From the NCBI GenBank assembly GCA_023053685.1, contig JALIGW010000026.1, positions 1,295,384 to 1,359,383 of the forward strand: DNA of 64,000 nucleotides, in the 5' to 3' direction. Numbering within the stretch: position 1 is the stretch's first letter; each line of letters begins with the position of its first letter. Source of the stretch: Diadophis punctatus similis. Its lineage: Eukaryota > Chordata > Lepidosauria > Squamata > Dipsadidae. Shown here piece by piece: positions 1 through 10,450 of this stretch. Below the pieces are notes generated by a model. The model ran no database searches. It saw only the letters and a program-made list of their open reading frames with translations, and had not been told where the DNA came from. The translations under genes and the position numbers were made by a program.

Positions 1-180
1 ACCAGGATACTGTTGGGGCTGGCTACAGCGGTTTCTTTCCAGAAGAAAGATAAAATATAAAATAATATAAAATAAAATAAAAGCGAAAGTCTTGTTCAAA
101 TGCTACAAAAAACCCTAAAAAAAACACCCAGCACACTAACAGCATCAAAGTGAAATGGGCAGTATATAAATTATTTATTT

Positions 181-270
181 ATTCATTCATTCATTCATTC
201 ATTCATTCATTCATTCATTCATTCATTCATTCATTCATTCATTCATTCATTCATTCATTCATTCATTCAT
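181..270. repeat. (ATTC)n microsatellite
   Basis: About 22 uninterrupted ATTC units follow a short TTTA tract. They sit at the A-rich 3' tail of the minus-strand SINE that begins at 271, so the SINE tail probably seeded them. Open frames here only read Ser-Phe-Ile-His repeats and are not coding. Confidence 0.97.
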
Positions 271-497
271 ATCCTGTCTTTATTAGTTTGACAAATAACT
301 CAAGGCAGCAAGCGTGCCTCCCTCCTCCTATTTTCCCCACAACAACAACCCTGTGAGGTGGGTCGGGCTGAAAGAGAAGGGCTGGCCTAAAGTCACCCAG
401 CAGGGTTTCGTGGCTAAGGCGGGACTAGAACTCACCGTCTCTTGTCGATTGGCTCAAAGCCGCCCAACCAACCGGTTTTCATGGCTAAGGTGAAACT
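271..497 (-). mobile_element. tRNA-derived SINE (MIR-like squamate family), split copy
   Basis: On the plus strand this is the reverse of a SINE family seen repeatedly here (14552, 8512, 45929). Marks are the segment with CCCCACAACAACAACCCTG, GTGAGGTGGG, and the GGGACTAGAACTCACCGTCTC block. Its 5' part resumes at 751-820 after a Sauria SINE interrupts it. It carries the family's internal duplication (here about 71 bp apart). The family name is uncertain. The tRNA origin is inferred from box A/B-like blocks in the 14.55 kb copy. Confidence 0.7.
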
Positions 498-750
498 CAT
501 TAAGAGCCGAGGTGGCGCAGCGGTTAGAGGCAGGTACTGCAGGCCACTTTAGCTGACTGTGATCCGCAGGTCAGAGGTTCAAATCTCACCGGCTCAAGGT
601 TGACTCAGCCTTCCATCCTTCCGAGGTGGGTAAAATGAGGACCCAGATTGTTGGGGGCAATATAAATATACATTGCTTACTGGTGTAAACCGCTTAGAGA
701 GTGCTTGCACTGTGAGGCGGTATATAAATCTCACAAAATAAATAAATAAT
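498..750 (+). mobile_element. Sauria SINE
   Basis: The tRNA-like 5' part reads GAGCCGAGGTGGCGCAGCGG with box A. A box B-like GGTTCAAATC follows, then the GGCTCAAGGTTGACTCAGCC block, GGTGGGTAAAATGAGGACCC, and a 3' tail GCGGTATATAAAT ending in AAAT repeats. Sauria SINEs are squamate-specific and their tails match Bov-B, which is thought to mobilise them. The copy sits inside an older SINE. AAACT at 493-497 and 751-755 fits a target-site duplication. Confidence 0.88.
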
Positions 751-820
751 AAACTAGAACTCCCCATCTCCTGATGATGGACCCAAAGTTGCCCAGCAGG
801 CTATCGCGCCTAGTCCATTT
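751..820 (-). mobile_element. SINE remainder distal to the nested Sauria SINE
   Basis: This is the continuation of the SINE starting at 271 (ACTAGAACTCCCCATCTCC, then CCCAAAGTTGCCCAGC). It ends near a GCGCCTAGTCC remnant. Confidence 0.6.
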
Positions 821-1989
821 CAGACAAAGCGGTTTGCCTAAATCTCTTTTTCAAAAGCTTCCAGTGATGGAGTTGTAGGTGCTTCATCATCACGGGAGGT
901 TTTCAAAAATAGACCGGACAACCATTTGACCAGGATTGTTCTGACCCAGGTCACCTAGGCAGAGGCAGGCTTTATTGCTCTCCTGTCTGGGAATGGCCTT
1001 CCCAGCAGCCGCTGAAGCTCCGCCCCAAACTCTTCCCACACAGCCTGTGCAACACAGACCCGCAATCTAAATAAGCCGATAATCACCAGAGCTGCAGAAC
1101 GAGCTCCGTTCAGTGCCCAACGGTGGCCTGGGCAGGATGGAGGCGAAGCCGTGATGCTCCCGTCGGGCGAAGGGAAGGGTTGATGACGCATTCCTTGCCA
1201 TTCTCACCCTTCCCAAACGATGCAAGTCCAGGCACCCCAAACGGCAGCGAGATGTTGGCGTTGAAGCAGCCCTTGAAACGTTTCACCCGAATCAAAAGTT
1301 CAGGGCGAAGATTTGCACACGCCTGGCATTTCCTTCTCGCCAGCCCTGTCAAGGGATTGGCTTTCCCAGCGAAGGCATCTGATTTATGTTCGGCATGTGA
1401 TCGGTTTCAACGGCCAGATTCATTTCCCACCCCCAAGGGGTGTTTTTGATTATCGAGCAAGAGATAATGCCCTGTCCTAGACCTGGGTGTTTATCTGGGT
1501 CCCCCAAGAGAGGCTCTTGGCATGTGCCGCCTGTGCTAAATTACACACTGTACTGCGATTTCCATCACACACACACCCCAACCTATTTCTCGAACATACA
1601 AGAAGGAATTTAATTTCTGCCTTCTTGTATTAGCTGCAGATTTGACAAGCACTCCCTCTACCTTTTCATCCCAGTCATTAAAAAAAAATTCGAAGAAAAG
1701 GCGATCTAGAATTGAGCCTACTGGCATTCGAGGCAAGTTCTCGCTTGGAATTCGAGACGAAGAACTCTTTATGTACAATTTTTGTAGTTATCGATTTAAT
1801 GGTCCTCCCATCCAGCCCATACTCAGAATGTCCAGGGATACATTGCTAAAAATCAAGATATATTATGTCTACAGCATTCCTACAATCTATTATGTTAGTT
1901 ATCAATTATATTGTTCTTCAGAAAAGTCTGCTGATATATGATAATCACCCCCATTGCTTTCAAATGATACGAACAGATAAATCTCTTTA
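821..1989. other. Mostly single-copy non-coding DNA with a tiny CR1 foldback
   Basis: At 839-872 a minus-strand CR1 3' piece (CCAGTGATGGAG) abuts at 873-921 a plus-strand piece of the same region, forming a short inverted repeat. From about 930 to 1560 the sequence is moderately GC-rich and resembles no repeat seen elsewhere here. The 108-aa frame at 1123-1449 has no recognisable domain and overlaps antisense frames of similar length, so I do not call it a gene. 1560-1990 is AT-rich and featureless. Confidence 0.5.
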
Positions 1990-2567
1990 TGATTGCATTA
2001 ACAGAGGGATAGAATCAAGATGACTGAAGTGTTAGCATCACTTTATAAAGCCTTAGTAAGACCACTCCTGGAATACTGCATCCAGTTTTGGTCACCATAT
2101 TATAAAAAAGATGTTGAGACTCTGGAAAGAGTGCAGAGAAGAGCAACAAAGATGATTAGGGGGCTGGAGGCTACAACATACGAAGAACAATTGCAAGAAT
2201 TGGGTATGTCTAGTCTAGTGAAAAGAAGGACTAGGGGAGACATGAGAGCATCTTCCAATATCTGAGGGGCTGCCACAAAGAAGGTGGGGGTCGACCTATT
2301 TTCCAAAGCACCAGAAGGCAGGACAAGAAGCAATGGATGGAAACTAACCAAGGAGAGAAGCAATCTCAAACTGAGAAATTTCCTAATGGTGAGAAGAATC
2401 GATCAGTGGAACAGCTTGCCTCCAGAAGTTGTGGGTGCTCCATCACTGGAGGTTTTCAAGAAGACAATGGACAGCTACCTGTCTGAAATGGTTATAGGGT
2501 CTTCTGCCTAAGCAAGGGGTTGGACTAGAAGATCTCCAAGGTTCCTTCCAACTCTGTTATTCTGTTG
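1990..2567 (+). mobile_element. CR1 LINE, 3' end of ORF2 plus 3' terminus
   Basis: The sense strand encodes the C-terminal tail typical of CR1 ORF2: [33 protein letters not shown], then FSKAPEGRTRSNGWK and SLPPEVVGAPSLEVFKK. A TGA at 2263-2265 and other changes break the frame. It ends with the standard CR1 3' end (GATCTCCAAGGTTCCTTCCA) and TATTCTGT. This is a 5'-truncated, dead copy. Confidence 0.93.
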
Positions 2568-3225
2568 CAAACTGTTATTATGGGAACTTTCTAGGTATTC
2601 CCAAGAGACTGACTAAATTGTATTTCTCTGAATTTTCCTATGTCTATCTTGTCACATTGGCCGATACAAACACAAAATGGCCTAAATGCTTATAAACACA
2701 GCAGAGTTGTAGAAGTGAAAAAGGGGGAACTTAGGAATCAAATAACTTTTTTTTAACCATGTTTGCTTTCTGTTGTGGTTTGTTTAGTTTTGTCTCTCTT
2801 TTTCTTTACTCTTGAATAAGCACAAGCAAAAATAAGGAATCATATAGCGGAGACCTTCATATTAAGTATTCAGCTTAAGAAAGAAACCTTTAGTGTATCA
2901 CAAACAGTTTGACAGAGCCACATTTCGCTATGGACATAAAATTTAAGCAACTTTATGCTTATCAACATTGACATTTAAAAAAAAATATAGTTAATATTGA
3001 TCTAAAGCTCTTCTTTTTCTTTATCTTTAAAGGATTAATTTATCTAAACATTAGAGGGTTAATCATCTCTAGTCAATACTGTATAAATAGCACTCTACCC
3101 AAAGAATACATTGCTTATGTTTTATAATAGAATAAAACCGTTATTAAAAGTGCATAACGATAGGCACGGATACTGCAAGACTCACATTTGTTAAATGTGG
3201 AGCTCTATAAAATGAATAAATACAG
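2568..3225. other. AT-rich non-coding DNA
   Basis: No repeat family, open frame of note or regulatory motif is recognisable. The 67-aa minus frame reaching 3347 runs into the MITE at 3226 and is spurious. Confidence 0.5.
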
Positions 3226-3490
3226 ATACTCCTCGACTTATATCCATTTAAAGTTACAACAGCACTGAAAAAAAATGACTTACAACTGGTCCTCGCACTT
3301 ACGACTGTCACAGCATTGCCGTGGATCAAAATTTGGGCCCTTGTCACCTAGCATGTTGCAACATCCCATGGTCACGTGATGGTCATTTTTTTTACCTTCT
3401 CAGTTGGTTTCCAACAACCAAAATCAATGGAGGATGACGGATTTGCTTAATGACTGTCTGAGACTCGCTTAACAACAGTTCACTAAACAT
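3226..3490. mobile_element. Tc1/mariner (Tigger-like) MITE, decayed copy
   Basis: It starts CAGATACTCCTCGACTTATA, a variant of the family terminus CAGGTAGTCCTCGACTTA. Family interior blocks follow: AAGTTACAACAGCACTG, CACTTACGACTG, GGTCACGTGATGGTC, and CTTAACAACAGTTCACTAA near the end. The terminus resembles Tigger elements and is often flanked by TA, which is the reason for the superfamily guess. No transposase is encoded. Confidence 0.7.
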
Positions 3491-4128
3491 TCATGACAAA
3501 AAAGAGAGCGTGGTGGTTATAGCAGCAAAGAAAGACTACGGAAGCCTAAGTCTTGTATCATTCATGGAGGAGCAGAAGTTCCTTATGTCTTAACATCATT
3601 AGGGGGGTTGCGGAGTTGAGGGGCATCTTGGTTGAAACCAGCCAACCCAGGGAAACAAGCCAAGAGATGTTGGGCCCACCTGAAGTCTTGTTTGATATAA
3701 CAGCCCATCTCTTCCGTCTTCTTCCGTCAGAGTAAAGGTTCAAATTGGGGCATCCGGGACTCTCCCCACGCCTTGCCTGCCTGGCGGTTCAGTCTACGGA
3801 GGAGGAGGGGGGGGGAATCTTATTTTTCAATGGGAATTTCACCCCATTTCTCTTCTCCTTTGTCTGACTTTCCAAAGCAAGCTCCTTTCATGAAAATTAG
3901 TTTTCAAAAACCAAAACCAAAATGCAGGGGAATTTCTGATGCTTCGGAAGACAAGCATGACAATTAATCAGAGCCGAAACTTTTTCACCCAGCACTTCGC
4001 TTGATTTGCTTCCTCTGATGAAGCAGAACATCTACAGGAGGACCAAGAAGGCCCCCTGACTTCACCCTCACTTGCATTGGATTGACCATCGTGGGGGGGG
4101 CAACGTAGTCTGGAGCTGGAAACGACAG
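3491..4128. other. Non-coding DNA, no repeat recognised
   Basis: Short overlapping frames on both strands (3553-3743) are mutually exclusive shadows without domains. Confidence 0.4.
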
Positions 4129-4420
4129 GCAGTCCTCGGGTTACGACCACAATTGCGGCCAGAATGTCCATTACTAAACCATGGGGTTGCTAAGCGATTT
4201 GCGCCTGACTTTATCACCTTTTTTTTGCCGGTGTTGTTAAGTGAATCGCTACAGTCGTTAAGCAAATCAGACTCCCCGCCATTGACTTTGCTTGTTGGAA
4301 GCTGGTCGGGAAGGTCACAAATGGCGATCGCATGACCCTGGGACACAGCAACCGTCATAAGTACATGCCAGTAGTCAAGCGCTGGAATTTTGATCACGTG
4401 ACCATGGGGATGCTGCAGCT
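4129..4420. mobile_element. Tigger-like MITE truncated by a pyrimidine microsatellite
   Basis: It opens CAGGCAGTCCTCGGGTTACG and continues with GACCACAATTGCGGCC, GTTAAGTGAATCGCTACAG and TTGATCACGTGACCATGGGG. Then it breaks off at GATGCTGCAGC where (TTCC)n begins. The 3' terminal inverted repeat is missing. Confidence 0.82.
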
Positions 4421-4703
4421 TTCTTTCTTTCTTTCCTTCCTTCCTTCCTTCCTTCCTTCCTTCCTTCCTTCCTTCCTTCCTTCCTTCCTTCCTTCCTTCC
4501 TCCCACTTTCCCTCCCTCGCTCCCTCCTTCTTTCTTTTTCCTTCCTTCTTTCCTTCCTTCCTTCCTTCCTTCCTTCCTTCCTTCCTTCCTTCCACTTTCC
4601 CTCCCTCCTTTCTTTTTTCCTTCCTTCCTTTCACTTTCCCTCCCTCCCTCCCTCTTCCTTCCATTCTCCCTCCTTCCCTCCTTCCTTCCTTCCTTCCTCT
4701 TTC
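4421..4703. repeat. (TTCC)n / CCTT-rich polypyrimidine microsatellite
   Basis: Long TTCC runs are interrupted by CCCTCCCTC and ACTTTCCCTCC segments, the latter recurring three times. The overlapping 131-aa and 242-aa frames are translated repeat. Confidence 0.97.
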
Positions 4704-4798
4704 TCTCCCTCCTTCCCCATCATCTGAGCCCTCCTCCTCCTCGCTGCTTGCCAAGCCATTCCCAGGGAAACTGTGCACGCCTGCCCACACGCGCACTC

Positions 4799-4817
4799 AG
4801 CCACACACACACATACA

Positions 4818-4882
<65 letters not shown>
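4799..4882. repeat. Compound (CA)n-(GA)n microsatellite
   Basis: ACACAC tract from about 4799 to 4834 passes directly into GAGAGA through 4881, a compound alternating-purine-pyrimidine to polypurine junction. Confidence 0.97.
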
Positions 4883-4883
<1 letters not shown>

Positions 4884-5352
4884 CAGAGGCCCTCCACAAC
4901 ACAACAAGCGAAGGAGGGGTGGTGGTGGGGAGGGAGAAAATCTTTTGAAGCCTCCAAAGGCGAAAGGCCGTTGCTGCAGCAACAGGGCCCGGATTGGCGG
5001 AGGCGTCCCAGCCTTTTGGTCCTCCTGGCTGTGTGCTGAGTGATTAATGAGCCAACGCTGAGTTGTGCAGGCAGCCAGAGCAGGCGAAGGGGCTGCTTTT
5101 GCACTGTAGGGTTGGGTTTGTGTTGCTCTTGCAGTCCTACTTTCTCTCCCACCCGCCTCCCTTTTCTGCCTTCCCCATCTCGGCTGGGGCTGATATTTCC
5201 CATCCTCTCCTCCTCCTCCTCCTCGCGCTCTTTCTCAGGCCCTCCTGGTCTTCTTCCTCCAGGTACACCTTGCTTGCACACCTGCGTCACCGCTCCAGTT
5301 GGGTAGGAGGCACTCTCTAGGAGCCTGGAGCTTGGCTGGGGAGGCAGGGGGA
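4883..5352. other. GC-rich non-coding DNA
   Basis: It contains several CpGs and a CTC-rich patch near 5205-5230, with no domain in overlapping frames on both strands. It could hold regulatory sequence, but nothing specific is recognisable. Confidence 0.35.
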
Positions 5353-5353
5353 A

Positions 5354-5675
5354 GAATCATAGAATCCCAGGGCTGGAAGGGACCTTGGAGGTCTTCTAGT
5401 CCAACCCCCTGCTCAAGCAGAAGACCCCACCATTCCAGACAGAATGTCTGTCCAATCTCTTCTTCAAAACCTCCAGTGATGGAGCACCCACAACTTCTGG
5501 AGGCAAGCTGCTTCACTGATTAATTAACAGAATAAGAGAATTGGAAGGGACCTTGGAGGTCTTCTAGTCCACCACCCCCCCGCTCAAGCAAGAGACCCTA
5601 GATCTTTCCAGACAGAATGTCTCTCCAACCTCTTCTTGCAACCCTCCAGGGATGGAGCACCCACAACTTCTAGTC
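5354..5675 (-). mobile_element. Two adjacent CR1 3' ends
   Basis: Two truncated copies of the CR1 3' end lie head-to-tail (5354-5527 and 5528-5675). Each begins with an AGAAT...GGAAGGGACCTTGGAGGTC block on the plus strand and breaks near ACCCACAACTTCTGG or ACAACTTCTAG. Confidence 0.88.
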
Positions 5676-5781
5676 CAGAGGTCTTCAAACTTGCCAACTT
5701 TAAGACTTATGGACTTCAACTCACAGAATTCTGGGAATTGAAGTCCACAAGTCTTAAAGTTGCCAAGTTTGATGACCTCTG
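5676..5781. mobile_element. Palindromic hAT-like MITE
   Basis: Near-perfect inverted repeat: CAGAGGTCTTCAAACTTGCC at the left and the reverse complement form GCCAAGTTTGATGACCTCTG at the right. The centre is CAGAATTCTG, so it is a foldback of about 106 bp. The flanks (TTCTAGTC / TTCTTGGG) are a poor duplication, but a sister copy at 47798 has a perfect 8-bp one. Confidence 0.75.
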
Positions 5782-5789
5782 TTCTTGGG

Positions 5790-6055
5790 TAAGAAATGTA
5801 TGGGTTTTTGTACACAGTCCTCCCTTTCCGCTTCACAAGACGCCGGCCTCCGCTATGGAGGCTCAATGCAGTGGACCAAGGGTTGCCTTCATCCTAAATC
5901 CCTGCCACACCCTATTTGTCCAAGAAGAACCTGTTTAGCATCTTAGTCTATTTCATCCAGTGGCTTGCAATGCAGAAACTCCATGGGCTTCCAGATGTGC
6001 AAAACACACCTTCCTCCATTTTTGGAGGAAGGTTTATCTTGCACCCATAGATGTT
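5790..6055. other. Non-coding DNA
   Basis: No repeat or gene is recognised. Confidence 0.35.
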
Positions 6056-6056
6056 T

Positions 6057-6060
<4 letters not shown>

Positions 6061-6094
<34 letters not shown>

Positions 6095-6112
6095 GCACGC
6101 ACGCACGCACGA
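6061..6112. repeat. (CA)n-(GCAC)n microsatellite
   Basis: A CA run of about 30 bp is followed by five GCAC units. A related GTGC/TGCG patch occurs at 6283-6318. Confidence 0.95.
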
Positions 6113-6119
6113 AAGCAAC

Positions 6120-6725
6120 TTTGCTAATATTTTTTTCTAAGCAAGCTGCACCCTTTATTTTTATTTTCCTTTTTGTTGTTTTAATCTGCGTGGGGCCATC
6201 GCCGTGCTCCACAATATCTGACAACATCCCGGCATCGAGGGAGGCCCGACAGAAGAGTTGTTGACAATATAACCTACATTTGTGCGTGCCTGTATGTGTG
6301 CGTGCGTGCGTACGTGCGGGAAAGTTCCCTTCCCATCATGGCTAATTTAAGCTCCGGCTTTGCAAATCTTGGAGGTCTTCTCTTCTGCACGGAGAAATCC
6401 CTTCCTCTCCCCAGGAATTTGGAGAGGCTGTTTGCAGACAGCTTGGACGAATTTCTCTGGAGCTGCTCAAGGTTTACGATGGGTTGTAACGTTTGGGAAG
6501 ACAGAAATGGAGATGCTGGACGCCGGCAACACAGGCTCATAAAATGCAAAAACATCTTCTGGCCAAATGCACATGAAAATCCCCACTGACCGATCCCCAA
6601 ATTATCTGCCCTTCTTTGATCCGTTATCAAAATTCAACCCGTCCCAGAAATGTGTCTACTGCTGCTATCTTTCCTTACGTTTTTAGTCTGATCTCCCCAG
6701 TGCAGAGCTGCAAATCTTGTTTTGG
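6120..6725. other. Non-coding DNA with short TGCG repeat
   Basis: Apart from the alternating GTGCGTGC patch at 6283-6318, nothing is recognised. The overlapping frames of about 100 aa on both strands lack domains. Confidence 0.35.
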
Positions 6726-6727
6726 TT

Positions 6728-6785
6728 TATTTATTTATTTGTATCCCGCCTTTACAGTTTTTACAAACAACTCAAGGCAGTGAAT
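6728..6785 (-). mobile_element. SINE 3' tail fragment
   Basis: TTTATTTATTTGTATCCCGC followed by TTTACAAACAACTCAAGGCA is the reverse of the 3' end of the tRNA-derived SINE family. Confidence 0.65.
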
Positions 6786-6816
6786 ATAGAATAGAATAGA
6801 ATAACAGAGTTGGAAG

Positions 6817-7424
6817 AATAGAATAGAATAGAATAGAATAGAATAGAATAGAATAGAATAGAATAGAATAGAATAGAATAGAATAGAATAGAATAGAATA
6901 GAATAGAATTCTTTATTGGCCAAGTGTGATTGGACACACAAGGAATTTGTCTTTGGTGCATATGCTCTCAGTGTACATAAAAGAAAAGTTACATTTGTCA
7001 AGAATCATGAGGTACAACACTTAATGATTGTCATAGGGTACAAATAAGCAATCAGGAAACAATATTAATATAAATCGTAAGGATACAAGCAACAAGTTAC
7101 AGTCATACAGTCATAAGTGGGAGGAGATGGCTGATCAGAACGATAAGACTAATAGTAATAGTACTGCAGACTTAGTGAATAGTTTGACAGTGTTGTGGGA
7201 ATTAATTGTTTAGCAGAGTGATGGCGTTTGGGGAAAAAACTGTTCTTGTGTCTAGTTGTCTTGGTGTGCAGTGCTCTATAGTGTCGTTGTTTTGAGGGTA
7301 GGAGTTGAAACAATTTATGTCCAGGATGCGAGGGGTCTGTGGATATTTTCACGGCCCTCTTTTTGACTCCTGCAGTATACAGGTCCTCAATGGAAGGCAG
7401 GTTGGCAGCAATTGTTTTTTCTGC
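6817..7424 (-). mobile_element. Snake L3/CR1-type LINE 3' segment with (AATAG)n tail
   Basis: Read on the minus strand, LINE 3' sequence ends CACACTTGGCCAATAAAG and runs into a TATTC pentanucleotide tail. On the plus strand that tail is (AATAG)n at 6817-6909. Decayed coding sequence survives (DPSHPGHKLFQLLPSKQRHY). The element is inserted into a CR1: flanks AGTTGGAAG (6808-6816) and AGTTCCAAG (7425-7433) look like a mutated target duplication. Tails of this kind are known to seed AATAG microsatellites in snakes. Confidence 0.82.
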
Positions 7425-7433
7425 AGTTCCAAG

Positions 7434-8508
7434 AGACCTTGGAGGTCTTCTAGTCCAACCCCCTGCTTAGGCAGGAAACCCTACACCACTTCAGACAAAT
7501 GGTTATCCAACATCTTCTTAAAAACTTCCAGTGTTGGAGCATTCACAACTTCTGGAGGCAAGCTATTCCATGGATTAATTGTTCTAACTGTCAGGAAATT
7601 TCTCCTTAGTTCTAAGTTGCTTCTCTCCTTGATTAGTTTCCACCCATTGCTTCTTGTCCTGCCTTCAGATGCTTTGGAGAATAGTTTGACTCCCTCTTCT
7701 TTGTGGCAGCCCTTGATATATTGGAACACTGCTATCATGTCTCCCCTAATCCTTCTTTTCATTAAACAAGACATACTGTAGCTAGTTCCTGCAACCGTTC
7801 TTTGTATGTTTTAGCCTCCAGTCCCTTAATCATCTTTGTTGCTCTTCTCTGTACTCTTTCTAGAGTCTCAACATCTTTTTTGCATTGTGGCGACCAAAAC
7901 TGGATGTAATATTCCAAGTGTGGCCTTACCAAGGCATTATAAAGTGGTATTAACACTTCGCGTGATCTTGATTCTATCTCTCTGTTAATGCAGCCTAGAA
8001 CTGTGTTGGCTTTTTTGGCAGCTGCTGCACACAGCTGGCTCATATTTAAATGGTTGTCGACTAGGACTCCTAGATCCCTCTCACAGTTACTGCTGTTGAG
8101 CAAGGTACCACATATACTGTACCTGTGCATTTTTTTTCTTGCCTAAATGTAGAACCTTACTTTTTTCACCATTGAATTTCATTTTGTTTGATAGTGCCCA
8201 ATGTTCAAGTCTGTCAAGATCCTTCTGTATCTTGAGCCTATCTTCTGGAGAGTTGGCTATTCCTGCCAGTTTGGTGTCATCTGCAACTTTGATGAGTTCC
8301 CCATCTATTCCCTCGTCCAAGTCATTGATGAAGATGTTGAAGAGTACTGGGCCTAAAACAGAGCCTTGGGGTACTCCACTGCATACTTCCCTCCATGTAG
8401 ATTCAGTTCCATTGAGGACTACACGTTGAGTGCGGTTGGTCAGCCAGTTACAAATCCATCTGGTGGTTATGCTGTCTAACCCACATTTTTCTACTTTATA
8501 TATCCAAC
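7434..8508 (-). mobile_element. CR1 LINE, ORF2 reverse-transcriptase remnant
   Basis: This is the longest CR1 piece here. Minus-strand frames at 8087-8512, 7762-8130 and 7481-7774 together cover the palm and thumb of the reverse transcriptase and the C-terminal tail. Visible motifs are [20 protein letters not shown], then the catalytic motif as VADDTKLAG (normally F/YADD, here V before ADD), [18 protein letters not shown] and SLPPEVVNAPTLEVFKK. At least two frameshifts separate the pieces, so it is a pseudogene. The endonuclease and upstream part are absent (5' truncation at about 8508). The 3' terminus lies at 6786-6816, across the nested snake LINE. Confidence 0.93.
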
Positions 8509-8511
8509 ACA

Positions 8512-8700
8512 TCTTCCTCTTCCTGATTTCCCCACAACAACAACCCTATGAGGTGGGTTGGGCTCAGAGAGAAGGATTTGCCCAAAGACACCCAGCTGGC
8601 TTTCATGACTAAGGTGGGACTAGAACTCACCATCTCCTGGTTATTGGTCCAAAGTCACCCAGCCGGCTTTCATGGCCAACATAGAACTAGGGTGAAATTT
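8512..8700 (-). mobile_element. tRNA-derived SINE fragment with 67-bp duplication
   Basis: CCCCACAACAACAACCCTAT and GAGGTGGGTTGGGCTC identify the family. GGCTTTCATG occurs at 8598 and 8665, exactly 67 bp apart, the internal duplication of this SINE. Confidence 0.72.
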
Positions 8701-9466
8701 CCTGACAGGGAGAACAATTAACCAGGGAAACCTTGAGGGAAACCTCTTAAAACTAGGGAATTCTGGGAGTTGGAGTCCCACCTTTTAATCTTGCAGAGGT
8801 TGAGAGAGAAACACGTGTCTTACATCCAAAACTTTTCCAAATGGGGAAATGAGGTTGCAAAGCAAATAAAATATGCATGACGCATGCCCTGAAAGAAACA
8901 CACACACACACACACTTTTCTTCCACCTCTGACCTTCCCACAAGCCGAAAGACACCCCAGGAGAAATGGGGAAGAACGTTCCAAGCATATCCAAGATACG
9001 GCCGGAAAAACAAAAGCTGCTTTCATTGCTTTTGGAAAACAAAGTCCCTTCCACCAAACGGAGTGGAATTTAAAAAAAAAAAACTCCTAACAGGGACCCT
9101 TTTTGGCAGGGTGCTAATTGAAACAATACGCCACACCATAGGGGGACAACCACCCCCCAGGCAGGACTAATTCCACCAGTTTCTGCTGCTTCTTAGATAA
9201 ATTCAGCCTCCTTAAGAGATCTGATGGCTTCATCTCAGCTTGTAGGTTGAGCAAGAGAAGACCTTCTCTTCTCCCTTTCTGGGTGCAGCGTTCTTCCAGA
9301 ATGGGAGAAGAGAGGTGGAACTTGTGGAAAAAACCATCAAGGTTCTGGAGAAGGTTGATTGAGGCTGACATTTTATTGGTAAAAACACCTCTTTGTTTGT
9401 GGAGCTCTGCAAAGCAGCTGAAGGGACCATCTATGTAGGCAACCTCAAGAAAGCAGAACATGGAGA
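8701..9466. other. Non-coding DNA with a half-MITE and (CA)n
   Basis: 8755-8790 holds half of the palindromic MITE (GGGAATTCTGGGAGTTGGAG). 8897-8915 is (CA)n. Overlapping frames near 9114-9527 have no domain. Confidence 0.45.
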
Positions 9467-9469
9467 CCG

Positions 9470-9708
9470 AGATCTGGGCTAGTAGTGACGTGATGGCAGT
9501 CTTCCAATCTTTGAGGGGCTGCCCCAAAGAGCAGGGGGGGGGTCAGGCTATTCTCCAAAGACATGAAGGCAGGACAAGAAGTAACGGATGGAAACGAATC
9601 AAGGAGAGAAGCAACTTAGAACGAAGGAGAAATTAACCGGTGGAATGGCTTGCTTCCAGAAGTTGTGGGTGCTCCATCGCTGGAGGGTTTTAAGAAGAGA
9701 AATCGTCT
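9470..9708 (+). mobile_element. CR1 LINE fragment
   Basis: Matches the CR1 C-terminal region (CTTTGAGGGGCTGCCCCAAA, TTGTGGGTGCTCCATCGC). Heavily decayed, with internal deletions and no 3' terminus. Confidence 0.8.
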
Positions 9709-10105
9709 ATTGTGTATTTACCAGCTTTAGAACAGCGCCTTGGTTCTCATTAATTTATACTTATTAAACTCCTGGAATTTCACCTTTGTAGCCTACCTTT
9801 TTGCAAGCAGCTTGAATCTGTCATGAAACGATCCCCTTGGGATACTCTGGGATCACCTTTTCCCAGAGGACGGAAACAAACTGATATTTCCATGATCGTT
9901 TTTATACTGCTCTGTGTTGCAGCTTTAAGAATAGATTCTACCTCCTATTTTTAAAAAATCTTTTTAGGTCTTTGGCTGCATGCCCATCGTTGTGATTAAA
10001 GAAGGCCATTGTTTGAATGTAAGAACCCAAAGAAATCGGTTTCAACGTAATTCAGAAAAAGATTGGAGAAATTGGAGAATTTTCTTAATTCTTGCAATTA
10101 CCAGC
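9709..10105. other. Non-coding DNA
   Basis: No repeat or gene is recognised. Confidence 0.35.
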
Positions 10106-10108
10106 AGC

Positions 10109-10450
10109 CTCTTTCCTTCCTTCCTTCCTTCCTTCCTTCCTTCCTTCCTTCCTTCCTTCCTTCCTTCCTTCCTTCCTTCCTTCCTTCCTTCCTTCCTATC
10201 TCTCCCTTCCTTCCTATTCCTGTTTCATCTCCTTGCTTTCTTCTTCTTCCCTCCATCCCTTCCTATTCTCTTCCTCCCTTTCCTTCCTTCCTCGTTCGCT
10301 CCCTCCCTACCTCTTTTCCCCCTTCCTATTCTCTTTCCCATCTTCCTTCCTCCCTCCCTCCCTCCCTCCCTCCCTCCCTCCCTCCCTCCTTGCTTCCTCT
10401 CCCCCCCCCGTCCCTTTCCTTCCCCTCTCATTTTTCTTCCCTTCCTTTTC
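10109..10450. repeat. (TTCC)n and (CCCT)n polypyrimidine tract
   Basis: About 22 TTCC units (10109-10197), irregular pyrimidine sequence, then CCTCCCTC repeats at 10344-10390. The 168-aa, 257-aa and 121-aa frames are three readings of the same repeat. Confidence 0.96.

Noticed and set aside
4631..5290. 219-aa minus-strand frame
   Set aside because: Runs through (CA)n, (GA)n and TTCC repeats; not coding.
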